Below, one piece after another: positions 18,756 through 29,587 of a stretch of DNA of 64,000 nt; the first letter of the stretch is position 1, and each line of letters opens with the position of its first letter. The stretch is from contig NZ_CP014595.1 of the NCBI RefSeq assembly GCF_001687105.1, positions 868,001 through 932,000 on the forward strand, given 5' to 3'. Both the position numbers and the translations under genes were made by a program. The notes beneath the pieces are model-generated. The model did no database searches. It worked only from the letters and a program-made list of their open reading frames with translations, and was not told the DNA's origin. The DNA comes from Salipiger sp. CCB-MM3. Its GTDB lineage: Bacteria > Pseudomonadota > Alphaproteobacteria > Rhodobacterales > Rhodobacteraceae.

Positions 18756-20336
18756 TCAGCCGTGCAGCATCATGTCCGCAGCCTTCTCGGCGATCATGAT
18801 GGTGGGCGAGTTGGTGTTGCCCGAGACGATCCGCGGCATCACGCTGGCATCCACCACCCGCAGGTTCGAAAGCCCCCGGAAGCGCAGGTCCGCGTCCAGC
18901 GGCGCGCTCTCTTCGGTGCCCATGCGCACCGTGCCCACCGGATGGAAGATGGTGGTGCCCACCTCGCCCGCCGCGCATTGCAACTCCTCCTCGGTCTGGA
19001 ACTGTGGCCCCGGCTTCAACTCCTCGGGCCGGTAGCGCGCCATGGCCTGCTGCGCCATGATCCGGCGCACCTGCCGGATGGCATCCGCCGCAACCCGCCG
19101 GTCGCCCTCGGTCGACAGGTAGTTGGGCGCGATCACCGGCGCTTCGCGCGCATCGCGCGAGGCCAGCCGCACCGTGCCGCGGCTTTCAGGGCGCAGGTTG
19201 CACACGCTCGCGGTCATCGCGGGGAAATTATGCAGCGGCTGGCCGAAGGCCTCGAGCGAGAGCGGCTGCACATGGTATTCGAGATCCGCCGATGCCAGCC
19301 CCTCCCGCGAGCGCGAGAAGGCGCCAAGCTGCGAGGGCGCCATGGACATCGGCCCGCGCCGCCGCAGCACGTAATCGAGCCCGATCTTGCCCTTGCCGAA
19401 AAGCGTGCTGGCCAGAGTGTTGAGCGTCTTGGCCCCGGTGAGCCGCCACGCGCAGCGCAGTTGCAGATGGTCCTGAAGGTTGCCGCCCACCTCGGGCGCG
19501 TCCAGCGCCACCTCGATCCCATGCTGCCGCAGATGCTCCGCCGGACCCACCCCCGAGACCTGCAGCAGATGCGGCGAGTTCACCGCGCCCGCCGAGAGGA
19601 TCACCTCGCCTTCGGGACGCAGCTGATGGATCTGCCCGCCTCGCTCGTATTCGACGCCCACCACGCGCCGCTCCTCGATCAGCAGCCGCGTCACATGGGC
19701 GTTCGTCTCGACCTTCAGCCGGTCGCTGCGGGTGGTGCGCAGGAAGGCTTTGGCGGTGTTCATCCGCCAGCCGTTGCGCTGGTTCACCCGGAAATAGCTG
19801 ACGCCCTCGTTGTCGCCGGTGTTGAAATCATCGACCCTCGGGATGCCCTCGGCCTCGGCGGCTTTGATCCAATCGTCAAGGATGTCCCAGTGCAGGCGCT
19901 GGTTTTCCACGCGCCACTCGCCGCCCGCGCCATGCGCCGCGCTTTCGCCCTCGACGTAATCCTCGGACTTGCGGAAATAGGGCAGAACGTCGTCCCAGCC
20001 CCAGCCCTGCAGGCCCATCTGACGCCAGCCATCGTAATCTGCCGCCTGCCCGCGCAGATAAAGCATGCCGTTGATCGATGAGCAGCCGCCCAGCACCTTG
20101 CCGCGTGGGTAGAGCAGCGAGCGCCCGTTGAGCCCCTTCTCCTCGGCGGTGCGGTAGCACCAGTCGGTGCGCGGGTTGCCGATGCAGTAGAGATACCCCA
20201 TCGGGATATGGATCCAGTGGTAGCTGTCGCGCCCGCCCGCCTCGAGCAGCAGCACGCGGCGCCCGCCCTCGGCCAGCCGTTTGGCCAGCACGCATCCGGC
20301 GCTTCCCGCCCCGACAATCACATGATCGAACGCCAT
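18756..20336 (-). CDS. GMC-family FAD-dependent oxidoreductase (choline/alcohol dehydrogenase-like)
   Basis: 526 residues. The N-terminal dinucleotide fold HVIVGAGSAGCVLAKRLAEGGRRVLLLEAG binds FAD; the GMC signatures are GKVLGGCSSINGMLYLRG and GAVNSPHLLQVSGVG, and the C-terminus has HPVGTVRMG and the catalytic region DASVMPRIVSGNTNSPTIMIAE. The BetA-like architecture oxidises an alcohol to an aldehyde, but no betB, betI or choline transporter is nearby, so the substrate is open. It stands alone between an EF-hand gene and lrp, all on the minus strand. Confidence 0.9.
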   Translation of the reverse strand: MAFDHVIVGAGSAGCVLAKRLAEGGRRVLLLEAGGRDSYHWIHIPMGYLYCIGNPRTDWCYRTAEEKGLNGRSLLYPRGKVLGGCSSINGMLYLRGQAADYDGWRQMGLQGWGWDDVLPYFRKSEDYVEGESAAHGAGGEWRVENQRLHWDILDDWIKAAEAEGIPRVDDFNTGDNEGVSYFRVNQRNGWRMNTAKAFLRTTRSDRLKVETNAHVTRLLIEERRVVGVEYERGGQIHQLRPEGEVILSAGAVNSPHLLQVSGVGPAEHLRQHGIEVALDAPEVGGNLQDHLQLRCAWRLTGAKTLNTLASTLFGKGKIGLDYVLRRRGPMSMAPSQLGAFSRSREGLASADLEYHVQPLSLEAFGQPLHNFPAMTASVCNLRPESRGTVRLASRDAREAPVIAPNYLSTEGDRRVAADAIRQVRRIMAQQAMARYRPEELKPGPQFQTEEELQCAAGEVGTTIFHPVGTVRMGTEESAPLDADLRFRGLSNLRVVDASVMPRIVSGNTNSPTIMIAEKAADMMLHG

Positions 20337-20484
20337 TTTCCCCTCCGCGACGGTCCCGCCTTCGGGCCTCCCTGCCCGCCTGAATTTATGTCAGGGCGTG
20401 CGGGGCCGGGCAAGCGACATAGGGAAGCAGGCTATGGGATCGCAAGCGATGGGGCCGCGCGGCGCAGGGCAGGCCCGCGCGGGA

Positions 20485-20943
20485 TCACACCGGCAGCGCA
20501 GTGGTCTTGAACACGGTGCGCAGGGCAAAGCTCGACTGCATCTGCGCCACCCCCGGCAGCCGGGTGAGATACTGGCGGTGGATGCGGGCGAAATCCTCGG
20601 TGTCTTCGGCCACCACCTTCAGGATGTAATCCGCCGTGCCCGCCATGAGGTGACACTCCAGCACCGCAGGCACCCGCGCCACCGCCTTCTCGAAGGCCTC
20701 CAGCACCTCGTCGGCCTGCGCGCTGAGCCGGATCTCGACAAAGACCGTGCTCGCCAGACCCATCTTGCGGGCGTTGAGCAGCGCCACGTAATCCTTCACA
20801 TAGCCCTCGGCCTCCAGCCGCTGCACCCGCCGATGGCAGGCCGAGGCCGAAAGGTTCACCTTCTCCGACAGTTCCGCGTTGGACATGCGCCCCTGCTTTT
20901 GCAGCGCACGCAGGATACGGCGGTCGGTGTCGTCGAGGGTCAT
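20485..20943 (-). CDS. Lrp/AsnC-family regulator, divergent from alanine dehydrogenase
   Basis: 152 residues from ATG 20943 (MTLDDTDRRILRALQKQGR). The helix-turn-helix is SNAELSEKVNLSASACHRRVQRLE, followed by the RAM effector domain (VFVEIRLSAQADEVLEAFEKAV, HLMAGTADYILKVVAEDTEDF). It is divergent from ald with a 151-bp gap. Lrp proteins next to ald are typically alanine-responsive activators of ald (AldR type). An N-terminal extension of 26 residues is possible but unlike the family. Confidence 0.93.
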   Translation of the reverse strand: MTLDDTDRRILRALQKQGRMSNAELSEKVNLSASACHRRVQRLEAEGYVKDYVALLNARKMGLASTVFVEIRLSAQADEVLEAFEKAVARVPAVLECHLMAGTADYILKVVAEDTEDFARIHRQYLTRLPGVAQMQSSFALRTVFKTTALPV

Positions 20944-21094
20944 GCTCAGGTCTTTCGAAAAAATCGGGCTTGGGTCGAAGATTCTCCCCCCAATAGCGAT
21001 TTGGTCGCGGCAAATCAGCAAGGAAATTGCACGGCCAGAGGCGCATCCTCAAAGCAGGATAACGCGCCCGAAGGGGCCGGAAGGAGGAGCTAGC

Positions 21095-22213
21095 ATGAAA
21101 ATCGGTTGCCCGACAGAGATCAAACCGCAGGAATTCCGCGTCGGCCTGACGCCCAATGCCGCGCGTGAGGCGGCGGCGCATGGCCATGAGGTGATCGTGC
21201 AGCAGGGCGCCGGGCTCGGCGCAGGCTTCACCGACGAGGATTACACCGCCGCCGGTGCCCGCATCGCCGCCACCGCCGAGGAAATCTGGGCCGAGGCCGA
21301 GATGATCGTGAAGGTGAAAGAGCCGCAGGCGGTCGAGCGCAAGCAACTGGGACGCGGCCAGCTGCTCTTCACCTATCTGCACCTCGCCCCCGATCCCGAG
21401 CAGACGCAGGACCTACTGGCCTCCGGCGCCACCTGCATCGCCTATGAGACGGTCACCGACGCGCGCGGCGGGCTGCCGCTGCTGGCGCCCATGTCCGAGG
21501 TGGCGGGCCGTCTCGCGCCGCAGATGGGCGCATGGTCGCTGCAGAAGGCCAACGGTGGCCGCGGCGTGCTGATGGGCGGCGTGCCCGGCGTCGGCCCGGC
21601 CAATGTGCTGGTTCTGGGCGGCGGCGTCGTCGGCACCCATGCGGCGCGCATCGCCGCGGGCATGGGTGCGGATGTAACCGTGCTCGACCGCTCGCTGCCG
21701 CGTCTGCGCCAGCTCGACGAGACCTTCGGCGGCACCTTCAAGAACCGCTACTCCACCGAAGGCGCCGTGGCCGAACTGCTGACCGAGGCCGACATGGTGA
21801 TCGGCGCAGTGCTGATCCCCGGCGCCGAAGCGCCGAAACTGGTGAGCCGCGGGCAGCTGTCGACCATGAAGCCCGGCGCGGTGCTGGTGGATGTGGCCAT
21901 CGACCAGGGCGGCTGCTTCGAGACCTCCAAGGCGACCACTCATCAGGACCCGGTCTATACCGTCGACGGCATCCAGCATTACTGCGTCGCCAATATGCCC
22001 GGCGCGGTGCCGCGCAGCTCGACGCTGGCGCTCGGCAATGCCACGCTGCCCTTCATGCTGGCGCTGGCGGGCAAGGGCTGGCGCGTGGCCTGCGCCGAGG
22101 ACCCGCATCTCGGCAACGGGCTCAACGTGCACGACGGCCAGATCACCAATGCCGCCGTCGCTCGCGCGCTGAACCTGCCGCTGCAAAGCACCGAAAAGGC
22201 CATCGCCGCCTGA
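21095..22213 (+). CDS. ald: Alanine dehydrogenase
   Basis: 372 residues; NAD-dependent interconversion of L-alanine with pyruvate and ammonia. The N-terminus MKIGCPTEIKPQEFRVGLTP, the segment GGRGVLMGGVPGVGPANVLVLGGGVVGTHAA (NAD fold) and DQGGCFETSKATTHQDP with the catalytic histidine-aspartate region are diagnostic. AGGAGGAG precedes the ATG at 21095. Control by the divergent Lrp protein is expected. A bidirectional terminator-like hairpin follows. Confidence 0.96.
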   Translation: MKIGCPTEIKPQEFRVGLTPNAAREAAAHGHEVIVQQGAGLGAGFTDEDYTAAGARIAATAEEIWAEAEMIVKVKEPQAVERKQLGRGQLLFTYLHLAPDPEQTQDLLASGATCIAYETVTDARGGLPLLAPMSEVAGRLAPQMGAWSLQKANGGRGVLMGGVPGVGPANVLVLGGGVVGTHAARIAAGMGADVTVLDRSLPRLRQLDETFGGTFKNRYSTEGAVAELLTEADMVIGAVLIPGAEAPKLVSRGQLSTMKPGAVLVDVAIDQGGCFETSKATTHQDPVYTVDGIQHYCVANMPGAVPRSSTLALGNATLPFMLALAGKGWRVACAEDPHLGNGLNVHDGQITNAAVARALNLPLQSTEKAIAA

Positions 22214-22230
22214 TCACGCCGCAAAGACAA

Positions 22231-22272
22231 AAGAAGGGCGGGCCCCATCACGGCGCCCGCCCCTTCTTCTCT
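22231..22272. terminator. Terminator between ald and CDF transporter gene
   Basis: AAGAAGGGCGGGC pairs with GCCCGCCCCTTCTT (one bulge) across an 11-base loop, followed by CTCTTT on the plus strand; the minus strand ends in TCTTTTGT. It can act in both directions between these convergent genes. It forms the left part of repeat copy 2. Confidence 0.72.
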
Positions 22273-22340
22273 TTGAAAATACGCCCAGGGAAAACAGGCC
22301 GGGGAAGCTGCCGCAGGCAGCTGGGGGCAGCGCCCCCTCA
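22231..22340 (+). repeat. Intergenic repeat family, copy 2
   Basis: CTTCTTCTCTTTGAAAATACGCC and a hairpin GGGGGCAGCGCCCCC match the other copies; the middle part (AGGGAAAACAGGCCGGGGAAGCTGCCGCAGGCAGC) is divergent and has its own GCTGC-type hairpin. Sits between convergent ald and the CDF gene. Confidence 0.65.
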
Positions 22341-22351
22341 CGCTCCAGCTT

Positions 22352-23239
22352 TCAGAGCACCACGATCCCAGAGTGCTTTGCCTTATGCTCCGGCTCCACG
22401 TGGATGGTGACACGGCAGCCCTCAATGGCGTCCTGCAGCGCGTGTTCGATCCGGTCGCAGATGTCATGCGCCGCGACCACGCTCATCTCTCCCGGCACCA
22501 CCAGATGGAACTCCAGAAACACCGCCTGCCCCGCCCGGCGCGAGCGCAGGTCATGCGCCTCGACCGCACCCTCGGCATTGGCCGAGATGATCGTGCGCAT
22601 CTCCGACAGGTCTTCCTCGGGCACCGCCTCATCCATCAGCCCGCCCACCGACGAGCGGATCACCTGCCAGCCCGACCACAGGATGTTGACCGCCACCAGC
22701 GCCGCCAGCAGCGCGTCGAGCCAGAGCCAGCCGGTGAGCACAGCCGCGCCCACGCCAAGCGCCACGCCCGCCGAGGAGAAAACATCGGTCAGCAGATGCT
22801 TGCCATCGGCGACGAGCGCGGGCGACTTCAGCTTGCGCCCCTCGCGCAGCAGCACCCAGCACCAGACCGCGTTGAGCACCCCTGCCGAGAGGTTGATGAT
22901 GAGCCCCAGCCCCGCCTGCTCGATCGGCGCGGGCTCCTGCCACGCGCCCCAAGCCTCGCGCAGGATCAGCACCGCCGCGACAACGATCAGCACCCCTTCC
23001 AACACGGCGCTGAAATACTCGGCCTTGTGGTGGCCGAAAGGATGATCCTCGTCGGGCGGCTGCGACGAGATATGCACCGCCATCAGCGCCGCCAGCGCAG
23101 TGGCCACGTTCACGATGCTTTCCAGCGCGTCCGACAGCAGCGCCACCGAGCCGGTCAGCCACCAGGCAAGCGTCTTGATCGCCAGAACGAGAATACCGAC
23201 GAATACGCTGCCAATGGCGATTTTCACGCTGCGGTTCAT
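22352..23239 (-). CDS. Cation diffusion facilitator (CDF) metal exporter
   Basis: 295 residues from ATG 23239 (MNRSVKIAIGSVFVGIL). Six predicted membrane helices; the metal sites expected in helices 2 and 5 are seen as ALLSDALESIVNV and GKHLLTDVFSSAGV, and the DHPFGHHKAEYFSAVLEG segment is the CDF hallmark between helices 2 and 3. The C-terminal cytoplasmic domain (about 210-295) ends with VTIHVEPEHKAKHSG, with metal-binding histidines. Metal (Zn, Fe or Mn) cannot be told from sequence alone. Monocistronic. Confidence 0.92.
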   Translation of the reverse strand: MNRSVKIAIGSVFVGILVLAIKTLAWWLTGSVALLSDALESIVNVATALAALMAVHISSQPPDEDHPFGHHKAEYFSAVLEGVLIVVAAVLILREAWGAWQEPAPIEQAGLGLIINLSAGVLNAVWCWVLLREGRKLKSPALVADGKHLLTDVFSSAGVALGVGAAVLTGWLWLDALLAALVAVNILWSGWQVIRSSVGGLMDEAVPEEDLSEMRTIISANAEGAVEAHDLRSRRAGQAVFLEFHLVVPGEMSVVAAHDICDRIEHALQDAIEGCRVTIHVEPEHKAKHSGIVVL

Positions 23240-23382
23240 GACGAGTCTCCGGGGGGTTGGTCCGGGCGATTTACAAAGCCGCTCAAAGGGCCGCAACCCG
23301 CATATGGCGCGTGGCAGCCGGATGCATGCTGCTATGCATCCGGCGCCGTGGCTGGCGCCCTCAGCCTAGGGTCGCTTCAGGG

Positions 23383-23805
23383 TTATTTCTTCAACGCGTC
23401 GCGGATCTCGATGAGGATATCTAGCTCCGAAGGGCCAGTTTTCACCTCGGGCGCCACCTCATCGGGCTTTTCGGCAGCCGATTTGATGCGGTTCACCATC
23501 TTCACCAGCATGAAGACCACGAAGGCGATGATGAAGAAGTTGATCACCGCCATCAGGAAGCTGCCGATGGCAAAGACCGAGGCCCCGGCCTCCTGCGCTG
23601 CCGCCAGCGAGGCATACTCGCCGCCGTCCAGCGCGTAGAACCAGCCCGAGAAGTCGATGCCGCCGGTGAAGAGGGCGATGATCGGGTTGAAAATGTCGCC
23701 CACCAGCGATTTGACGATCGCGGTGAAAGCGGCGCCGATAATGATGCCAACCGCCATATCCATGACGTTGCCCTTGGCGATAAAATCCTTGAATTCCTGA
23801 ATCAT
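23383..23805 (-). CDS. mscL: Large-conductance mechanosensitive channel MscL
   Basis: 140 residues from ATG 23805. The N-terminal amphipathic helix [20 protein letters not shown] leads into helix 1 ([21 protein letters not shown]), the pore-lining helix with its gate; helix 2 is [26 protein letters not shown]. The cytoplasmic C-terminal helix ends in [13 protein letters not shown]. It releases solutes on hypo-osmotic shock. Normal family length. Confidence 0.96.
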   Translation of the reverse strand: MIQEFKDFIAKGNVMDMAVGIIIGAAFTAIVKSLVGDIFNPIIALFTGGIDFSGWFYALDGGEYASLAAAQEAGASVFAIGSFLMAVINFFIIAFVVFMLVKMVNRIKSAAEKPDEVAPEVKTGPSELDILIEIRDALKK

Positions 23806-23937
23806 GTCTCGTGTCCCTCTGGCCCGCCAATCGCGGGTGTCCTGTTCGTTACCGGTGCCAGAGGTTGCATAGATGGCGCGATGACGCCACGGAAAATGCG
23901 CCGCGTGCACGGCACGGCGCACACCAATGCGCGCCCT

Positions 23938-24006
23938 GCCCTTCTTCTCTTCAAAAATACGTCGGGGGTGAGCCGCGCAGCGGCGAGGGGGCAGCGCCCC
24001 CTCCCC
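23938..24006 (+). repeat. Intergenic repeat family, copy 3
   Basis: CTTCTTCTCTTCAAAAATACGTCGGGGGTGAGCCGC, then GCGCAGCGGCGAGGGGGCAGCGCCCCC: the shared CTTCTTCTCTT/AAATACG block, CGGGGGTGAG and two small hairpins. Located just beyond the 3' end of ytoQ, upstream of mscL. Confidence 0.7.
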
Positions 24007-24024
24007 TTAATATCACGCCGCGAA

Positions 24025-24474
24025 TTACCCCGGCAGCGCGCCGGTCAGCACATAGCGCAGGATCGACACCACCTCGCCCGGTGCACGCGCCACCGCCAGC
24101 GCCGCGGCGTCGACCTCCTTCAGCGCGTGGTCATGCTCGGGCTGCTGCAGGATGATCAGCGACTTGCCCAGCGCTGCGGCGTAGCCCGCATCGAAGGCGG
24201 CATTCCACTGTTTGTATTTCTCGCCGAAGCGCACAACCACCACATCGGCGTCGGCGATGGCCTTGCGGGTGCGGATCGCGTTCACCTGCGCGCCCTTGCG
24301 GTCGTGCCAGAACTTGCTCTCCTCGCTGCCGAGGATCGACACGCCGCAATCGTCGCTCGCCGCGTGATCGGTGACCGGGGCGCTGAAGGTCACGTCCAGC
24401 CCCTGCGCGCCTTCGATGATCTGCTCGCGCCAGTCGGTGTGAATTTCTCCCGAGAGATAGACGTTGAGGCCCAT
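24025..24474 (-). CDS. YtoQ family protein (nucleoside 2-deoxyribosyltransferase-like fold)
   Basis: 149 residues. The sequence VYLSGEIHTDWREQI at the N-terminus, DHAASDDCGVSILG, and VVVVRFGEKYKQWNAAFDAGYAAALGKSLIILQQPEHDHALKEVDAAALAVA are typical of YtoQ proteins. Their fold resembles deoxyribosyltransferases (the FGEKYKQWNAAFDAGYA segment parallels the catalytic Asp/Asn region), but no activity is established. Lies alone between mscL and an outer-membrane protein gene. Confidence 0.88.
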   Translation of the reverse strand: MGLNVYLSGEIHTDWREQIIEGAQGLDVTFSAPVTDHAASDDCGVSILGSEESKFWHDRKGAQVNAIRTRKAIADADVVVVRFGEKYKQWNAAFDAGYAAALGKSLIILQQPEHDHALKEVDAAALAVARAPGEVVSILRYVLTGALPG

Positions 24475-24568
24475 GCCGCTTTCCTTCCGTGTGCGTCCTT
24501 GCCGCGCAACCTATGCACTGCAGGGCATATGACAACCGCAAAGGACCGGCGGCAGATGGCGACAGATG

Positions 24569-25294
24569 TCAGAACTCGTGCCGGTAAGAGACCCCGAGCT
24601 TCTGCTCCTCGCCGAAATCATTGTCGATGTAAGATCCGAAGAGCGCCACCGTGTCGTTCTCGCCAAGGTGATACGACAGCCCCGCGCCCAGCGAGACACC
24701 TTGAAAATCATCCGATCCGCGGGTGTAGATGCCGCCCGAGAGGAAGGTCAGCCGCTCATTGAACGGGCGGATGCCGAAGAGGCCCACGTAGCCGCTGTTG
24801 TTGCTGACCTCAACGTTGAAGGTTTCCTGTAAGGCAACATCGGTTACCGCCACTTCCCCCTCGCTGTAGGTGTAGCCGAAGGGAGAGAACAGCTGCCACT
24901 TGCCGGTCTTGAGGCCCATGGCGGTCAGCGGCACGAAGCCTCCCAGCGAATAGCGTGTCTGCACCGAACCATTGTCGAACTCATTCTCCGACGCCGAGAA
25001 GGTCAGAATGGCGAAGGAAAAGAGATATGAGGCACCGATCGACCACTGCCCGCTCTCCGACACCCGCGCGTTCAGCTTGGTCACCGGACCGAAGGCCAGC
25101 GAGCCCGAGATCGACAGCTCGTCAGAGTAAGAGACTCCGGCCTTGGTGGCGATCTTCGTGGGATCTTCGGGGTTCTTTTCCTCCTGCGCCAGCGCGGGCG
25201 CTGCGAGGCTAAGCAAAAGCAGGCAGGCACAAAGCCCCGCGCGATATCGGCTGGTTGGAAAATCCAAGGCGCTGTCCTTTTGAAATATGCTCAA
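24569..25294 (-). CDS. Outer-membrane beta-barrel protein, function unknown
   Basis: 241 residues. A signal peptide with a somewhat long N-region (core AGLCACLLLLSLAAPALA, cut before QEEKNPED) precedes alternating hydrophobic/polar strands such as QWSIGASYLFSFAILTFSA, VQTRYSLGGFVPLTAMG and GVSLGAGLSYHLGENDTVALFGSYIDNDFG, ending in VSYRHEF; the terminal Phe is the outer-membrane assembly signal. About ten strands could fit. An alternative shorter start would trim only the N-region. The role (porin-like or structural) is not visible. Confidence 0.78.
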   Translation of the reverse strand: MSIFQKDSALDFPTSRYRAGLCACLLLLSLAAPALAQEEKNPEDPTKIATKAGVSYSDELSISGSLAFGPVTKLNARVSESGQWSIGASYLFSFAILTFSASENEFDNGSVQTRYSLGGFVPLTAMGLKTGKWQLFSPFGYTYSEGEVAVTDVALQETFNVEVSNNSGYVGLFGIRPFNERLTFLSGGIYTRGSDDFQGVSLGAGLSYHLGENDTVALFGSYIDNDFGEEQKLGVSYRHEF

Positions 25295-25444
25295 AAATAC
25301 CGCGCCAGCCCGCTGCAGGCGTTGAAAAGGCCGTGACGCTCAACCTCATAGTATACGCGCGAATTTTTGCGGCAAGCACCAGTTTTAGGAGAGTAGTCCA
25401 CCGCGCGCACCACCGCTTACAGGCCAGTTGCGGGCCGAAGAGTC

Positions 25445-25479
25445 AAAAGAAAACCGGCCGACGCAGAAGCGCCGACCGG
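25445..25479 (-). terminator. Intrinsic terminator of the dimethylglycine dehydrogenase-like gene
   Basis: On the minus strand CCGGTCGGCGC pairs along its full length with GCGTCGGCCGG (two G-U pairs) over a TTCT tetraloop, followed by TTTTCTTTT. It lies 27 bases after the gene's stop codon. Confidence 0.85.
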
Positions 25480-25506
25480 TCGGTCTTTGTCAGGTGAGGC
25501 CTAGGA

Positions 25507-28011
25507 TCAGCCGTCGATGCGGATCTTGGCGTTGGTGGGATCGTAGGGGCTGTCTTCGGTCACCTCGGCGTCCCAAAGCTTGCCCTGCATCTTCACCTTC
25601 AGCTTGGTGCCCGCAACCGCCTGCTCGGGCTTCACATAGCCCATGCCGATCGACTTGCCGAAGGCCACCGAATAGCCGCCCGAGGTCAGACGCCCGACGC
25701 GGGTCTCGCCGTCGAACAGCGCCTCGCGGCCCCAAGGATCGGCGTCTTCCGGCCCGTCGATCAGGACGGTGACGCATTTCGAGCGCACGCCCGTCGCTTC
25801 CATCGCGGCCTTGCCGGCGAAGTCTTTCGACAGGTCGATGAAGCGCGGCAGGTCCGCCTCCATCGGGGTGGCGTCGCGGCCAAGCTCGTGGCCATAAGCG
25901 CGGTAGCTCTTCTCCTGACGCAGCCAGTTCTGCGCGCGGGTACCAACCGGCTTGAGCCCGTGCTTCTCGCCTGCGGCCATCAGCTGATCCCACAGGTAGA
26001 GGCCCATCTCCACCGGCACGTGCAACTCCCAGCCAAGCTCGCCGGTATAGGCGACGCGGATGGCGCGGACCGGGCACATGCCCAGCTCGATGTTGCGCAT
26101 CGACAGCCACGGGAAGCGCTTGTTGCTGAGCACGGTTTCCGGCTCGGCATCGCGCACCAGCTCGTTCAGCAGATCGCGCGACTTGGGGCCAGCGACAGCA
26201 TAGACCGCCCATTGCGTGGTCACGTCCTGAATGTGGAAATAGCCCTGATCGAAGCCGAAGTCCTCGGCAGCCTTGAGCAGGAAATCCTCATCGTAGGCGT
26301 GCAGCGCACCGGCGCTGACGAGATAGTACTCATCCTCGGCCAGACGCACGATGGTGTATTCGGTGCGGGTCGTGCCCTTGACCGACAGCGCGTAGGTCAG
26401 GTTGATCCGCCCGACCTTGGGCAGCTTGTTGCAGGTCAGGTGATCGAGGAAGGCGGTGGCGCCGGGGCCCTTGACCACATGCTTGGCAAAGGCGCTGGCG
26501 TCGATGATGCCGACACCCTCGCGGATCGCCTTGGCCTCTTCCATGGCGTATTGCCACCAGCCGCCGCGCCGGAAGCTGCGGGCGTCATGGTCGAAATTGT
26601 CATCGGCGTCGAGCGGACCATAGTAGTTCGGACGCTCCCAGCCGTTGACGCAGCCGAACTGCGCGCCAAGCGCTTTCTGCCGCTCGTAGGCGGGGGCGGT
26701 GCGCAGCGGACGGGCGCGCGGACGCTCTTCGTCGGGGTGGTGCAGGATGTAGACGTGCTCGTAGGCCTCCTCGTTCTTGGCCACGGCGTAGTCGGTCGTC
26801 ATCCAGTCCTGACCGTACCGCTTGGGATCGAGGCTGCCCATGTCGATCTCGGCCTCGCCCTCGGTCATCAGCTGCGCAAGGTAGTAGCCCGCGCCGCCCG
26901 CGGCGGTGATGCCGAACGAGAACCCCTCGGCCAGCCACATGTTGCGCAGGCCGGGTGCCGGGCCGATCAGCGGGTTGCCGTCGGGCGTGTAGCAGATCGG
27001 GCCGTTGAAATCGTCCTTCAGGCCCACCGTCTCGGAGGTCGGGATGCGGTGGATCATGCTCATGTACTCTTCCTCGATCCGCTCGAGATCGAGCGGGAAG
27101 AGGTCGGCACGGAAGCTGTCGGGCACGCCGTATTTGAAGCAGGCCGGGGCGCCAAGCTCATAGGGGCCGAGGATCCAGCCGCCGCGCTCTTCGCGGACGT
27201 ACCATTTGGCGTCGGCATCGCGCAGCACCGGGTGCTCGGGGTTGCCCGCCTTGCGGTATTCGACCAGCGCCGGATCGGGCTCGGTGACGATGAACTGGTG
27301 CTCGACCGGGATCGCCGGGGTCTTGATGCCCAGCAGCTTGGCGGTGCGCTGCGCGTGGTTGCCGGTGGCGGTGACCACATGCTCGGCCTTGATCACCACG
27401 GTCTCGTCGGTGGAGATGAGGTTGCCACCCTTCTCGGCGGTCTTGGTGACGGTCACCTCCCAGTGATCGCCCTTCCACGCGTAGCCGTCGACTTGCCACT
27501 TGCGTTCGATCATGACGCCGCGCTGACGCGCGCCCTTGGCCATCGCCATGGTGACGTCGGCGGGGTTAATGTAGCCGTCGGTCGGGTGATAGAGCGCGCC
27601 GAGCAGGTCGTCGGTGTTGACCAGCGGCCAGCGCTCCTTGATCTGCGCGGGGGTCATGAACTCATAGGGCACGCCGCAGGTGTCTGCGGTGGTGGCATAA
27701 AGCTCGTATTCGTCCATCCGCGCCTGCGTCTGGGCCATGCGCAGGTTGCCGACCACCGAGAAACCGGCGTTCAGCCCGGTCTCTTCCTCGAGCGTCTTGT
27801 AGAACTTGATCGAGTAGTCGTGGATATGCGTGGTGGCATAGCTCATGTTAAAATAAGGCAGCAGGCCGGCGGCGTGCCAAGTCGAGCCCGAGGTCAGCTC
27901 GTCACGTTCGAGCAGCATCACGTCGGACCAGCCCGCCTTGGCGAGATGGTAGGCAATTGAGGTTCCGACGGCACCGCCGCCAACCACCAGGGCTTTCACG
28001 TCTGTCTTCAT
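25507..28011 (-). CDS. FAD-dependent dimethylglycine/sarcosine dehydrogenase-like protein with C-terminal GcvT domain
   Basis: 834 residues in two parts. The N-terminal DAO-type oxidoreductase has the FAD motif ALVVGGGAVGTSIAYHLAKAG and SGSTWHAAGLLPYF, the flavin-proximal histidine region; the C-terminal half (from about 430) is a GcvT/aminomethyltransferase domain, binding tetrahydrofolate (LTCNKLPKVGRINLTYAL, GELGWELHVP). Such proteins demethylate dimethylglycine or sarcosine and pass the methyl group as 5,10-methylene-THF, part of glycine betaine breakdown in marine bacteria. Which N-methyl substrate is used cannot be fixed from sequence. Monocistronic with its own terminator. Confidence 0.88.
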   Translation of the reverse strand: MKTDVKALVVGGGAVGTSIAYHLAKAGWSDVMLLERDELTSGSTWHAAGLLPYFNMSYATTHIHDYSIKFYKTLEEETGLNAGFSVVGNLRMAQTQARMDEYELYATTADTCGVPYEFMTPAQIKERWPLVNTDDLLGALYHPTDGYINPADVTMAMAKGARQRGVMIERKWQVDGYAWKGDHWEVTVTKTAEKGGNLISTDETVVIKAEHVVTATGNHAQRTAKLLGIKTPAIPVEHQFIVTEPDPALVEYRKAGNPEHPVLRDADAKWYVREERGGWILGPYELGAPACFKYGVPDSFRADLFPLDLERIEEEYMSMIHRIPTSETVGLKDDFNGPICYTPDGNPLIGPAPGLRNMWLAEGFSFGITAAGGAGYYLAQLMTEGEAEIDMGSLDPKRYGQDWMTTDYAVAKNEEAYEHVYILHHPDEERPRARPLRTAPAYERQKALGAQFGCVNGWERPNYYGPLDADDNFDHDARSFRRGGWWQYAMEEAKAIREGVGIIDASAFAKHVVKGPGATAFLDHLTCNKLPKVGRINLTYALSVKGTTRTEYTIVRLAEDEYYLVSAGALHAYDEDFLLKAAEDFGFDQGYFHIQDVTTQWAVYAVAGPKSRDLLNELVRDAEPETVLSNKRFPWLSMRNIELGMCPVRAIRVAYTGELGWELHVPVEMGLYLWDQLMAAGEKHGLKPVGTRAQNWLRQEKSYRAYGHELGRDATPMEADLPRFIDLSKDFAGKAAMEATGVRSKCVTVLIDGPEDADPWGREALFDGETRVGRLTSGGYSVAFGKSIGMGYVKPEQAVAGTKLKVKMQGKLWDAEVTEDSPYDPTNAKIRIDG

Positions 28012-29457
<1,446 letters not shown>

Positions 29458-29587
29458 TCGCTTTGCGGACGGCTGCGACTGCGGCAGAACTGTTGGAGGG
29501 CGCGCGGCACGGCTATGCGCCCTCCTCCGCGGCCTGTAGGACACAGGCTCCGAAGGCGGCTCCAAGGCACGCTCCGGCGTGAAGAAC

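Noticed and set aside
25888..27960. A 690-codon open frame on the plus strand opposite the dehydrogenase gene
   Set aside because: It is the antisense shadow of a high-GC gene; the minus-strand protein has clear FAD and GcvT motifs, the plus-strand translation has none.
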